In this document: one piece after another, positions 1 to 8,035 of the stretch | How positions within the stretch are numbered: position 1 is the stretch's first letter | Layout: each line of letters begins with the position of its first letter | Source: Hymenobacter elongatus | GTDB taxonomy: Bacteria > Bacteroidota > Bacteroidia > Cytophagales > Hymenobacteraceae | Length of the DNA: 64,000 nucleotides | Assembly: GCF_004745955.1 (NCBI RefSeq) | Contig: NZ_SRLD01000001.1 | Span: 62,001-126,000 of the forward strand | Reading direction: 5' to 3' | Made by a program: the position numbers and the translations under genes | Notes under the pieces: model-generated | What the model saw: only the letters and a program-made list of their open reading frames with translations | Databases searched by the model: none | Told to the model about the DNA's origin: nothing

Positions 1-20
1 CCGAATCCGTGGTTCAGAAT

Positions 21-1247
21 CTAATTCCGCACCGCAATCATCAATCCCAGCTCCTTATACCGCATGTTAAATTTCTTGGCAATGGCGGCATTGGTCAGCG
101 ACCCTTTGTAGACGTACACACCGGAGCGGAAATGCTCGTTGGTAAACAGCACCTCGTTGATGCCGCCGTGCTGGCTGATTTCCTGCAGAATAGGCGTGAA
201 GATGTTGCTCAGCGCGTTGGTGGCCGTGCGCGGCACCCGGGAGGCAATGTTGGGCACGCAATAGTGTACTACGTCGTATTTGCGGAACACGGGCTTGCTG
301 TGGCTCGTCATCTCCGAGGTTTCGAAGCAGCCGCCCTGGTCGATGCTGACGTCGATAATGACCGAGCCGGGTGCCATGGAGGCTACTACGCTTTCGGGTA
401 CCATAAAGGGAATGCGGCCTTCTTCAGCATTCAATGCTCCAATCACCACATCGGCGCGGCGGATCTGCTGGTTGAGCACGAAGGTGTCGAGCGTACTGGT
501 GTAGAGCGTGGTGCCTAAATTCTGCTTCAGCCGCCGCAGCTTATACAAATGATTATCAAATACTTTCACTTCCGCACCCAGCCCGGTAGCGGCGCGGGCC
601 GCGTACTCGGCCACGGTGCCCGCTCCCAGAATCACGACCTGCGACGGCGGCACCCCCGTGATGCCGCCCAGAATGACACCTTTGCCCTCGTTGGAGCGGG
701 CCAGGTATTCGGCCGCTACCAGCATCACCGTCGAGCCCGCTATTTCGCTCATGGCCCGCACCACCGGCTTGGCCCCCGAGGGGTCCTTAATCAGCTCGAA
801 GCTGATGGCATTCACCTTTTTGCGCAGAATGGACGTTATATATTCCGAGGTCAGGGAGCCGAACTGCAAGGCCGAAATCAGCGTCTGGTTGGACTTGAGG
901 TACTCGATTTCCTCCTGCGTGGGCGGGGCCACTTTCAGGATAATGTCGGCCTCGTAGACCTCTTTCGCAGAGTACGCAATGGTGGCCCCGGCTTCGGAAT
1001 AGTCGTGGTCGGAGTATTTGCTGGGCTCCCCGGCCCCGCTTTCTATCACCACCTCGTGGCCCTCGTTCACGAGGTGCTTCACGGCTTCGGGCGTCAGGCA
1101 GATGCGGTTTTCCTGCAGCGAGGTTTCGCGGGGCAAGCCAATAAAGAGCTTGCGCTTGCGCGTTTCCACGGCCAGCATCGATTCCTGCGTGTAAAACGCG
1201 CGGCTGGTCGCCAGCGACTCAAATCCGGGGGGTATTGCTTCGGGCAT
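21..1247 (-). CDS. ald: Alanine dehydrogenase
   Basis: 408 residues. The protein matches the alanine dehydrogenase/PNT family: an N-terminal catalytic domain (GLPRETSLQENRICLTPEAV near residues 38-57), a Rossmann NAD-binding segment (VVILGAGTVAEYAARAATG), and the conserved DVSIDQGGCFETS stretch. It would reversibly deaminate L-alanine to pyruvate and ammonium with NAD+ in the cytoplasm. The first 25 or so residues are poorly conserved, so the ATG at residue 24 is a possible alternative start. TsaE lies just upstream on the same strand, 23 bases away, so the two may be co-transcribed. The stop lies only 20 bases from the window edge, but the gene is complete. Confidence 0.93.
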   Translation of the reverse strand: MPEAIPPGFESLATSRAFYTQESMLAVETRKRKLFIGLPRETSLQENRICLTPEAVKHLVNEGHEVVIESGAGEPSKYSDHDYSEAGATIAYSAKEVYEADIILKVAPPTQEEIEYLKSNQTLISALQFGSLTSEYITSILRKKVNAISFELIKDPSGAKPVVRAMSEIAGSTVMLVAAEYLARSNEGKGVILGGITGVPPSQVVILGAGTVAEYAARAATGLGAEVKVFDNHLYKLRRLKQNLGTTLYTSTLDTFVLNQQIRRADVVIGALNAEEGRIPFMVPESVVASMAPGSVIIDVSIDQGGCFETSEMTSHSKPVFRKYDVVHYCVPNIASRVPRTATNALSNIFTPILQEISQHGGINEVLFTNEHFRSGVYVYKGSLTNAAIAKKFNMRYKELGLMIAVRN

Positions 1248-1270
1248 TGGGCGGATAGTGGTTCAGCGGC

Positions 1271-1705
1271 TCAGGCTAGCAGCGGCTCCAGACGCAGCAA
1301 GCGCGACTCGGGGCCAGTGACGGTGAGCGTGACGAGTAGCCTCTTCGGGGGCAAAAGCGCCTCCACGCGGCTTGGCCACTCTATCAGGCAAAGATAGCCA
1401 GAATCGAAGTACTCTAGCGCCCCAATGTTTTCGGCTTCTTCTACATCCTCAATCCGGTAGAAATCGAAGTGGTAGATGGGCTGGTCGCGGGCGTCGCGGT
1501 ATTCATTCACTAGGGCGAAGGTGGGGCTGCTCACGTCGTCGGGGGCACCCAGCACGGCGCACAAGGCTTTGATGAACGTAGTTTTGCCCGCCCCCATCTC
1601 GCCCTCAAGCAAAATGATGGAATGGCCCGCCAGCAGCGGGGCCACCTGCGCGGCCACGGTCGGCAGGGCGGCCAGGGAAGAAATCGGAAATTCGGTCACG
1701 GACAT
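1271..1705 (-). CDS. tsaE: tRNA threonylcarbamoyladenosine biosynthesis ATPase TsaE
   Basis: 144 residues, the usual size for TsaE, the small ATPase that works with TsaB and TsaD to make t6A37 on ANN-decoding tRNAs. A Walker A motif (EGEMGAGKTTF, residues 34-44), the SSPTF motif (59-63) and YHFDFYRIE followed by LIEW are typical. The open frame runs on upstream to 2323, but that part lies opposite the lipoprotein gene and lacks TsaE sequence. The ATG at 1705, just before the SVTEF sequence, gives the standard length. Ald follows 23 bases downstream on the same strand. Confidence 0.93.
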   Translation of the reverse strand: MSVTEFPISSLAALPTVAAQVAPLLAGHSIILLEGEMGAGKTTFIKALCAVLGAPDDVSSPTFALVNEYRDARDQPIYHFDFYRIEDVEEAENIGALEYFDSGYLCLIEWPSRVEALLPPKRLLVTLTVTGPESRLLRLEPLLA

Positions 1706-1813
1706 GGCAACTGGGTTTAGCGGCCGCAAGTTTAGCATTCCGCGCCGGCTGTACCCAGCTTTCGGCTTCGTAGCTTTAGCGACACGTCGAACGTCCGCTA
1801 TTCTTTTCGCTCC

Positions 1814-2980
1814 ATGCGCCTGTCCCAAACCCACCTCCTGCTCCTGCTGCTGCCTTTTCTGGCCTGCTCCCGCCTCCCCCAACCCACCGGCCCGGCCGCC
1901 ACGGCCACGGCGTACTATCCGGGGCCCGGCACCGACTGGCAGCGCCGCTCCCCCGAGCAGGCGGGCCTCGATGCCACCCGGCTCCAGGAGGCCGTCACGT
2001 TTGCCCAGCAGCAGGAAACCACCCAGATGACTCCGAATTTCTCCACACAAGAGGAAATATTTGGCAAGCTGCTCGGCCCCATGCCTACCAGCCGGGCCGC
2101 CACCAACGGCCTGATTCTGCGCCACGGCTACATCGTGGCCGAGTGGGGCGACACCCAGCGCCCCGACCCTACCTACAGCGTGGCCAAAAGCGTGCTGTCG
2201 ACGCTGCTGGGCGTGACCATCGAGCGGGGCCTGATCAAGAACATGCAGGACCCCGTGGCCCGCTACATCCACGACGGCGGCTACGATTCGGAGCAGAACC
2301 GCACCGTAACCTGGGAGCACCACGCCCGCCAGACCAGTGAGTGGGAAGGCGAGCTATGGGGCAAAAACGCGGATTTTGTAGGTAAGCAAGCATTTGGCAA
2401 CGGGGAGCGAAAACCCCGCGCCCTCCAGCAGCCCGGCTCCTTCTACGAGTACAACGACGTGCGCGTCAACCGGTTTTCCCTTTCCCTGCTCCAGCTCTGG
2501 CGCAAGCCGCTGCCGGAAGTATTCCGCGACGAAATCATGAACCCCATCGGCGCTTCCGACTCCTGGAAGTGGGTGCCCTACACCAACTCCACCGCCCTGA
2601 TTGACGGCAAGCCCATGGCCTCGGTCAGCGGTGGCACCCGCTGGGGCGGCGGCCTCTGGATCAATGCCCGCGACGAGGCCCGGTTTGGCTACCTGTTTTT
2701 GCGCCAGGGCCGGTGGCAAAACCGCCAGCTAGTGCCCAAAACCTGGGTGCAGCAGGCCACCACGCCCGGCCCCGTCGGCCCCGACTACGGCTACCTCTGG
2801 TGGCTCAACACCCAGCGCAAAGCCTGGCCCGACGCGCCGGCCAGCAGCTACGCCGCCCTGGGAGCCGGCTCCAACACCATCTGGGTCGACCCCGAACACG
2901 ACCTCGTTATTGTGTGGCGCTGGCACAACGGCAACCCCAACGAGCTGATTAAGCGGGTGCTGGCGGCGGTGAAGAACTGA
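1814..2980 (+). CDS. Serine hydrolase of the beta-lactamase (class C)/NylB-like family, lipoprotein
   Basis: 388 residues. The N-terminus is a lipoprotein signal with a lipobox ending FLAC (Cys18). The catalytic S-x-x-K is S122-V-A-K125 (TYSVAKSVLSTLLG), followed by the DD-peptidase/esterase-like fold with a Y-N-D variant (EYNDVRVN) where class C enzymes usually have Y-x-N. The C-terminal half has the typical GLWINARDEARFGYLFL and GYLWWLN segments. It is probably an envelope-anchored esterase, amidase or peptidase; the substrate cannot be told. It is transcribed divergently from tsaE, and a weak TAGCTTTA lies about 40 bases upstream of the ATG. Confidence 0.85.
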   Translation: MRLSQTHLLLLLLPFLACSRLPQPTGPAATATAYYPGPGTDWQRRSPEQAGLDATRLQEAVTFAQQQETTQMTPNFSTQEEIFGKLLGPMPTSRAATNGLILRHGYIVAEWGDTQRPDPTYSVAKSVLSTLLGVTIERGLIKNMQDPVARYIHDGGYDSEQNRTVTWEHHARQTSEWEGELWGKNADFVGKQAFGNGERKPRALQQPGSFYEYNDVRVNRFSLSLLQLWRKPLPEVFRDEIMNPIGASDSWKWVPYTNSTALIDGKPMASVSGGTRWGGGLWINARDEARFGYLFLRQGRWQNRQLVPKTWVQQATTPGPVGPDYGYLWWLNTQRKAWPDAPASSYAALGAGSNTIWVDPEHDLVIVWRWHNGNPNELIKRVLAAVKN

Positions 2981-3363
2981 GCGCGTGCTCGGGTTTCCGG
3001 CCTCCTGCTTAATCTGGCGTCTGCCTATCGACGCATCTCCACCGCCAAACTAAGCGCGCGTCTGGGAATTGGTGGAAACCTCGCTTGCGTCCTGCTGAGC
3101 TTGTCGAAGCATCTCTCCCGCTTTGCAGGAGTCGTTCAACAATGCAGTAGAGGTGCTTCGGTAAGCTCAGCAGGACGGTCTTTAGACTTCCTAGACAGCT
3201 TCGTTATCTAGTCCTTGTGATGGCCTTAAAGAATCTTTTTATGAAGCATTCTTTCTATGAGAAGCTGAAGCTGTTTAGAAAGTCGGTTCGCCGATGTAGA
3301 GACGCATAGTTGCGTCTCGTCGTTGAACGGAAACTGCGGGTATCACCCAACGACGAGACGCAA
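2981..3363. other. Intergenic spacer made largely of nested palindromic repeats
   Basis: No gene is visible. The spacer holds a REP-like palindrome (3088-3176), a single arm of a second repeat (3185-3202), and a composite palindrome running into the next gene (3268-3405). A diverged copy of the GTCGAAGCATCTCTACCG core is recognisable near 3013-3050. The palindromes may terminate the lipoprotein transcript. Confidence 0.75.
3088..3176. repeat. REP-like palindrome, family 1 copy
   Basis: The arms CGTCCTGCTGAGCTT and AAGCTCAGCAGGACG are exact inverses at the two ends. Between them lie GAAGCATCTCT and its inverse AGAGGTGCTTC with mismatches. The same core recurs at 8089, 10608, 15239, 15451, 18419 and 27469-27726. 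Confidence 0.85.
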
Positions 3364-3405
3364 CTATGCGTCTCTACGCCGTTCTGGCGACTTTCTAAAC
3401 AGCTT
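3268..3405. repeat. Nested palindromic element (family 2 inside family 3)
   Basis: The outer 17-base arms (AAGCTGTTTAGAAAGTC at 3268-3284, inverse at 3389-3405) enclose perfect 30-base inner arms at 3296-3325 and 3348-3377 built on GTAGAGACGCATAGTTGCG. The inner family recurs at 15614-15702 and, degraded, at 27826-27850. The outer family recurs at 3185, 11452-11532 and 29881. The element supplies the last 14 codons of the next gene. Confidence 0.88.
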
Positions 3406-3789
3406 TGCTACTAGCCACAGGTAGTATAGCATACCATATACTCCGCCTCCAAATCCAAAACTTAAAACATCAATTACCCTGGATGTGCCGAAAATGGGAA
3501 ACTCAGTGACAATAGGAAAGTAAATTAAACATGAAGTAATGACCATAGCAACAGTAACTCCTAAAGCAGTCGACACCATCCAATTTGGGCATAAATGCCT
3601 GAATACATATTCGTGAATTTTCATAAAAGGAATGTACGCCCACCATCCATACACTAGTATTATAAAAAATGAGTATATGAAATAGGAATAAACTCTCCCT
3701 GATTCAGATCCTCTTGAAAAACCCAATAGCAAACAAGACATTGCTAACGCAATATATACCAGCAAAAGGAATTTGAAGAAAAATTTCAT
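3364..3789 (-). CDS. Small hypothetical membrane protein
   Basis: 141 residues with about four hydrophobic segments: residues 2-24, a segment around FIYSFFIILVYGWWAYIPF, one around LGVTVAMVITSCLIYFPI, and a C-terminal one around YGMLYYLWLVAKLF. I recognise no family. The gene is much richer in A+T than its neighbours, which suggests acquisition. Its last codons (about AKLFRKSPERRRDA) and stop lie inside the nested palindrome 3268-3405, so the original C-terminus may have been replaced when that repeat inserted. Confidence 0.5.
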   Translation of the reverse strand: MKFFFKFLLLVYIALAMSCLLLGFSRGSESGRVYSYFIYSFFIILVYGWWAYIPFMKIHEYVFRHLCPNWMVSTALGVTVAMVITSCLIYFPIVTEFPIFGTSRVIDVLSFGFGGGVYGMLYYLWLVAKLFRKSPERRRDA

Positions 3790-3874
3790 AGTACTACATC
3801 CAATCTATTATCGACATAGTTTCAGGCTCGCATCAAATGCGGCTCTAGAACAAATCGTTAACCGAGCTACTATT

Positions 3875-4185
3875 CTATTCACCATGGTTTATGCATTCAA
3901 CGACTCCTGTAGCCCCAACGCCTAAGCATATATTATCGGACGCAAACGGGTGCGCAGGATAGATATAAATCACACCACTTCCATCCCGAGATTTTAATTT
4001 TTGCTTAGCCGGCCCCATGATCTTAAACGCTTGCTGTAACGTCATACCAGGCTGCACTAAATAAGACTGTTGTTGATTGTGCTTGCCCACTCGGGCAGCT
4101 GGGCTGAGCCAGGCAAGGCAAGGCAGCAAAAACCTAATAAGACACTAAGAGCCAACCCTGTGACTGCTAATAAAGTTTTGCGCAT
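3875..4185 (-). pseudogene. Small secreted protein, apparent frameshift after the signal peptide
   Basis: An ATG at 4185 opens a good export signal (MRKTLLAVTGLALSVLLGF) that runs into a stop after about 42 codons. The sensible downstream frame, with YLVQPGMTLQQAFKIMGPAK and ending at 3875, is offset by one base. The two frames meet at a run of five T on the coding strand near 4130; one extra T would join them as a single secreted protein of about 103 residues. The mature part has a short PGMT...MGPA motif reminiscent of BamE/SmpA-like domains, but the match is weak. It could be a real inactivation, a slippage site or a sequencing error. AT-rich. Confidence 0.5.
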
Positions 4186-4192
4186 AATAATA

Positions 4193-4723
4193 TTATGGAC
4201 AGCGTTGATTTATTAGGCAAGGGTTGGAATTACGGGAACGTTTATTAGGGTCCATGAGAAATTCTTGAAGTAATTCTATAAAACGCGGCCACTTGGAAGT
4301 AAGACTGGTGCCATAGTAGTAAAAAAAATCGTAACCCATTTGATTAGAGAAATAATCCTGATGATCATAAGCGCTTGGGTGAGCACCTGCTGCTTGAAAA
4401 ACCTCTACAGTATTACCAACTCCCATTCCGTAGTAGGCTACTGCTAACATATGCCGACGGTCAATGATACTATCAGGATTCAACGGGTCACGAATATATC
4501 TTATCGTCGGTCTCATAGCCAAATTTACTCCAGGCATAATATTCTGATAACCCCGCTGGCCAATCACCTCACAACGGTTCTGTCCCGCGTTGGCTGCCAC
4601 AAAAGATGCAAGAGTACCAGGAGTGCCTTGTTGGATTTGATCATCAGAATGGATATTCCGGAGTTGTGTACAGTCGTAGGTTGTACACAACTCCGGAGGT
4701 GTAGGAGCCGCAGTAAATGCCAC
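4193..4723 (-). CDS. Hypothetical protein, possible C-terminal fragment
   Basis: 176 residues if the GTG at 4723 is used. The frame stays open upstream for about 20 more codons (containing GSGSGILYEYIDLTVAFTAA) before a stop, with no ATG, so the gene may be a 5'-truncated remnant. The segments YIRDPLNPDSIIDRRHML, SAYDHQDYFSNQMGYDFFYYYG and a Cys-containing tail look like a soluble C-terminal domain of the sort found at the ends of large repeat proteins in Bacteroidetes, but I cannot name the family. No signal peptide. A 15-base perfect inverted repeat lies within the first codons. AT-rich relative to its neighbours. Confidence 0.45.
   Translation of the reverse strand: MAFTAAPTPPELCTTYDCTQLRNIHSDDQIQQGTPGTLASFVAANAGQNRCEVIGQRGYQNIMPGVNLAMRPTIRYIRDPLNPDSIIDRRHMLAVAYYGMGVGNTVEVFQAAGAHPSAYDHQDYFSNQMGYDFFYYYGTSLTSKWPRFIELLQEFLMDPNKRSRNSNPCLINQRCP
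4658..4696. repeat. Short perfect inverted repeat within coding sequence
   Basis: CCGGAGTTGTGTACA at 4658-4672 is exactly inverted at 4682-4696, with a 9-base loop. In the overlapping hypothetical gene the two arms encode PELCTT and CTQLRN, so the repeat is constrained on both levels. Function unknown. Confidence 0.75.
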
Positions 4724-4837
4724 AGTAAGGTCGATGTATTCGTAGAGTATGCCACTGCCACTGCCACCATTTTTTCCTTACCGGGCAACCTTCATGATAT
4801 ATCATACATTCATCCATTACTTCTGCTTCATTTGCCC

Positions 4838-5287
4838 ATGCTCTCCCATATTCTATTCTACTCGCTCGACAAAGCCATCAAGCAGTATCGGCGCTTTGCC
4901 CAGGCCAACATCGACCGGGCGGGCATTGCCATTACGATTGACCAGTGGCTGGTGCTGCGCGTGATACTGGAGAAGGACGACCTGACCCAAACCGATATCG
5001 GGGAGCGGGTATTCAAAGACCAGGCGTCGGTGGCGCGCATCATTCGGTTGCTTACCCAGCGCGGGCTGCTGGCAGCCGAGAGCCTGCCCCACGATGGCCG
5101 ACGCACCCGGTTGCGCGTCACAGAGGAAGGACAGCGGACTCTGGAGGCCGTGCAGCCTATCGTGCTCAGCAACCGCCAACTAGCCTTGCAAGGCCTGACG
5201 GAAGCGGATCAGGCGCTGCTGAGCCAGCTTCTGGACCGCATTTACGTGAACTGCTCCCCTGCTTCAGATTCGGACAACCAGGCGTAA
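4838..5287 (+). CDS. MarR-family transcriptional regulator
   Basis: 149 residues, normal for MarR. A winged helix-turn-helix is visible: LTQTDIGERVFKDQASVARI (recognition helix) followed by the wing GLLAAESLPHDGRRTRLRVT. It probably binds DNA as a dimer and responds to a small molecule. The frame is open from 4451, but only the ATG at 4838 gives the standard N-terminus (MLSHILFYSLDKAIKQYRR). It lies upstream of an outer-membrane receptor in the same direction; the spacer between them has two identical-armed palindromes overlapping the receptor promoter, the likely operator. Confidence 0.9.
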   Translation: MLSHILFYSLDKAIKQYRRFAQANIDRAGIAITIDQWLVLRVILEKDDLTQTDIGERVFKDQASVARIIRLLTQRGLLAAESLPHDGRRTRLRVTEEGQRTLEAVQPIVLSNRQLALQGLTEADQALLSQLLDRIYVNCSPASDSDNQA

Positions 5288-5310
5288 ACCGAAAAATACT
5301 AATTGAGTAA

Positions 5311-5340
5311 TTTGAATATACGAAATCATTCGTATGTTTG
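5311..5340 (+). promoter_or_regulatory. Bacteroidetes-type promoter of the receptor gene
   Basis: TTTG at 5311-5314 and TATGTTTG at 5333-5340 match the -33 TTTG and -7 TAnnTTTG elements with an 18-base spacer. The first palindrome (5319-5334) fills the spacer, so a bound dimer would block RNA polymerase. Confidence 0.7.
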
Positions 5341-5357
5341 CTACGAAACAATTCGTA
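5319..5357. promoter_or_regulatory. Tandem palindromic operator, probably for the adjacent MarR protein
   Basis: TACGAAATCATTCGTA at 5319-5334 and TACGAAACAATTCGTA at 5342-5357 share identical 6-base inverted arms (TACGAA/TTCGTA) around a 4-base centre. Their centres are 23 bases apart, about two helical turns. The size and symmetry fit MarR dimers. Assignment to the regulator encoded just upstream is inference. Confidence 0.7.
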
Positions 5358-5521
5358 TTCATTCATATGCTTGCCCGTTGGCCGTGGGCAAGCAGCGGCT
5401 TGGGTGAGTTGCCGGGCATTTCGCATGCCTTTTTCCCCTGCCTGGGTGCGGCGCTAATAGCTACCGGCACTGGGTTCCTGACTCGTTTTTGTCCGCGTTA
5501 GCCTCTCATTTCTCCTCCCCT

Positions 5522-8035
5522 ATGATACCCTCCGAATCCGGACGGCCACTGCGCCGGTCCTTGCTGCTGCTGTTTGGGCTCCTGTTGCTGGCCCTTCCCA
5601 CGCTGGCCCAAACCCGGCCGGCCGTGACGGGCCAGCTGACGGCGGCTACCGGCGCGCCCATCGACTTCGCCACCGTGACGCTGCACCGCGCCGCCGACTC
5701 GACGGTGGTAAAATCGGAGTTCAGCGACGAGAAAGGCACGTTTCGCTTCGAGCAAACCAGCGCGGGCACCTACCTGGTTTCGGGCGCGCAGGTAGGCTTT
5801 GTGCGCACCTGGAGCAAGGCTTTTGCCGTGGGAGCCGAGGTGGTGGCCCTGCCGGTGCTGACGCTGTCGGCCAGCGGCGCTACAACCCTGAAGGAGGTGA
5901 AAGTGGTGGGCCAGAAGCCGCTGTTTGAGCGCGAAGCCGACCGCACCATCGTGAACGTGGAAGGCTCGACGCTGGCGGCGGGCAACACGAGCCTGGACGT
6001 GCTCAGCCGCTCGCCGGGTGTCACGATAGATGGCAATGACAACATTGGGCTGCGCGGGCGGCAGGGCGTGCTGGTGCTCATTGATGGCAAGCGCCAGCCC
6101 ATGACGGGCATCGAGTTGGCCGACTACCTGCGGGCGCTGCCGGCCGAACAGCTCAAAAGCATCGAGCTGATTACCAACCCGCCGGCCAAATACGAGGCCC
6201 AGGGCAGCGCGGGCATTATTGCCATCAACCTCAAAAAAGACCAGCGCGTGGGCACCAATGGCAGCCTGAGCAGCAGCTACGGGCGGGGCCGCTTCGGCAA
6301 GTTCACCTCGGGCCTGACGATGAACCACCGCACCAGGAAAACCAACACCTTCGGCTCCTATACCTACGCCAACCGCCGCAACTACGGGGCCCTGACCATT
6401 CACCGCGACTTTTACCGGCCCAGCGATTTGGGCAAGGTCTACGATGGCAGCACCGACCAGGACAACTACAGCGTGGGCCACAACCAGTCGCACAGCTGGA
6501 AAGCGGGGCTCGACTACAGCCTTTCGGAGCGCACAGTGCTGGGTGCCACGGCGAACGGACTACAAACGCGCAGCCTCCAGGAAGGCACCAACGTGACTAC
6601 CCAGACCGATGCCGCCGGCAACCCGCTACGGGGCTATAACTCCACCAACGACCGGGACGCGTCGTTTCCGAACGTGGCGGGCAACCTCAACTTCAAGCAC
6701 ACTTTCAACGACTCGGTGGGCAACCGGGAGCTGACGGCCGACGCCGACTACGCCCGCTACAGCACGCGCCGCCTGCAGTTTCTGGATACCTACTACGACC
6801 GAAGTCCTGTGGAGCAGTTCTTTAAGCGCTACGGCAACCAGGATGGGCTGCTCACGATTCAGTCGGTGAAGGCCGACTACACCCACCCCGTGCGCAAGCA
6901 GACGCGCCTGGAGGCCGGGGCCAAAGTGAGCTGGGTGTATTCCGACAACGACGTGGAGTTTCGGACACCGTTTGAGCGTGCTGATAAGACGCTGGATCTG
7001 AGCACGCTGGCGCGGGACCCGAACACCTCCAACCGCTTCCGCTACGACGAAAACATCAACGCGGCGTATATCAACGTCAACCACACGCTGCCCAAATGGA
7101 CGCTGCAGGCGGGCCTGCGCGGGGAGCAAACCAGGGGCGTGGGCCGGCAGCATGCGGTGCAGCAGGATGTAAACGCCAACTTCACCCGCAACTACTTCCA
7201 GCTGTTTCCCAGCGCGGCCCTGAAGCACACGTTTTCGGACAAGCACGAAACCTCCGCTTCGCTGAGCCGCCGCATCGACCGGCCTTCCTACGGCCAGCTC
7301 AACCCGTTCCGCTCCTACATCGACGCGACGACCTACGGCTCGGGCAACCCCGAGCTGCGCCCCCAAACCAGCTACAACGCGGAGCTGACGCACACCTACC
7401 ACCAGAAATACAGCGTGGGCCTGAGCTACAGCCGCACCGATAACCCCATTGTGGGCACCGTGCAGCCCGATACGGTCAATAGCCGCATTGTGAAATCGAC
7501 GAGCCAGAACCTGGGCACCCAGCACTACTATGCCCTCACCCTGACGGCCCCCGTGGAGCTGGCCCCGTGGTGGAACGTGTACAACAACGGCATATTCTAC
7601 TACAGCCGCTTCGTGGGCAGCGTGGCCGGCACCACGCTGGGCAGCAACAATGCGAAGCCGGCTTTCACGCTCAGCAGCAACAGCACCTTCACGCTGGGCA
7701 AAGGCTGGGGCGCCGATCTGAACGCGGAGTACCAGTCGCGGGAGCTCTACACCTTCTTCGATACCCGGCCGCGGGGCGAGCTGGCATTTGGAATTCAAAA
7801 AAGCCTCTGGGAACGAAAAGGCAACCTGAAGCTGAACGTGACGGATGTTTTCTACACCGGGGCCATCCGGGCCACCTCCACCTACGACAACTACGTGGAG
7901 CGCTTCTACCAGCGCGGCGACTTTCGGGTAGCAACGCTGGCCTTCACCTACCGCTTCGGCAACGATAAGCTGGCGCCGTCGCGCCGCCGCAACGGCGGGG
8001 CCGAAGACGAGAAGCGCCGGGCCGGCGGCTCCTAG
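5522..8035 (+). CDS. TonB-dependent-receptor-like outer membrane protein (carboxypeptidase-regulatory, plug and beta-barrel domains)
   Basis: 837 residues from the ATG at 5522; a TTG at 5489 would add 11 residues ahead of the signal peptide and is less likely. After the signal (LLLLFGLLLLALPTLAQ) comes a CarboxypepD_reg-like domain (VTGQLTAATGAPIDFATVTL), then a plug (LDVLSRSPGVTIDGNDNIGLRG and IELITNPPAKYEAQGSAGII, written here in pieces), then an outer-membrane barrel of the OMP_b-brl_3 type. It probably imports a nutrient, or exports or protects as a SusC relative without a SusD. The promoter overlaps two palindromes next to the marR gene. A 44-base-arm palindrome follows 54 bases downstream. 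The basic C-terminal tail (RRNGGAEDEKRRAGG) is unusual after a barrel. Confidence 0.9.
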   Translation: MIPSESGRPLRRSLLLLFGLLLLALPTLAQTRPAVTGQLTAATGAPIDFATVTLHRAADSTVVKSEFSDEKGTFRFEQTSAGTYLVSGAQVGFVRTWSKAFAVGAEVVALPVLTLSASGATTLKEVKVVGQKPLFEREADRTIVNVEGSTLAAGNTSLDVLSRSPGVTIDGNDNIGLRGRQGVLVLIDGKRQPMTGIELADYLRALPAEQLKSIELITNPPAKYEAQGSAGIIAINLKKDQRVGTNGSLSSSYGRGRFGKFTSGLTMNHRTRKTNTFGSYTYANRRNYGALTIHRDFYRPSDLGKVYDGSTDQDNYSVGHNQSHSWKAGLDYSLSERTVLGATANGLQTRSLQEGTNVTTQTDAAGNPLRGYNSTNDRDASFPNVAGNLNFKHTFNDSVGNRELTADADYARYSTRRLQFLDTYYDRSPVEQFFKRYGNQDGLLTIQSVKADYTHPVRKQTRLEAGAKVSWVYSDNDVEFRTPFERADKTLDLSTLARDPNTSNRFRYDENINAAYINVNHTLPKWTLQAGLRGEQTRGVGRQHAVQQDVNANFTRNYFQLFPSAALKHTFSDKHETSASLSRRIDRPSYGQLNPFRSYIDATTYGSGNPELRPQTSYNAELTHTYHQKYSVGLSYSRTDNPIVGTVQPDTVNSRIVKSTSQNLGTQHYYALTLTAPVELAPWWNVYNNGIFYYSRFVGSVAGTTLGSNNAKPAFTLSSNSTFTLGKGWGADLNAEYQSRELYTFFDTRPRGELAFGIQKSLWERKGNLKLNVTDVFYTGAIRATSTYDNYVERFYQRGDFRVATLAFTYRFGNDKLAPSRRRNGGAEDEKRRAGGS

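Noticed and set aside
5522..8035. SusC of a SusCD glycan utilisation locus
   Set aside because: No SusD or glycoside hydrolase is adjacent to either receptor, and the barrel is of the OMP_b-brl_3 type.
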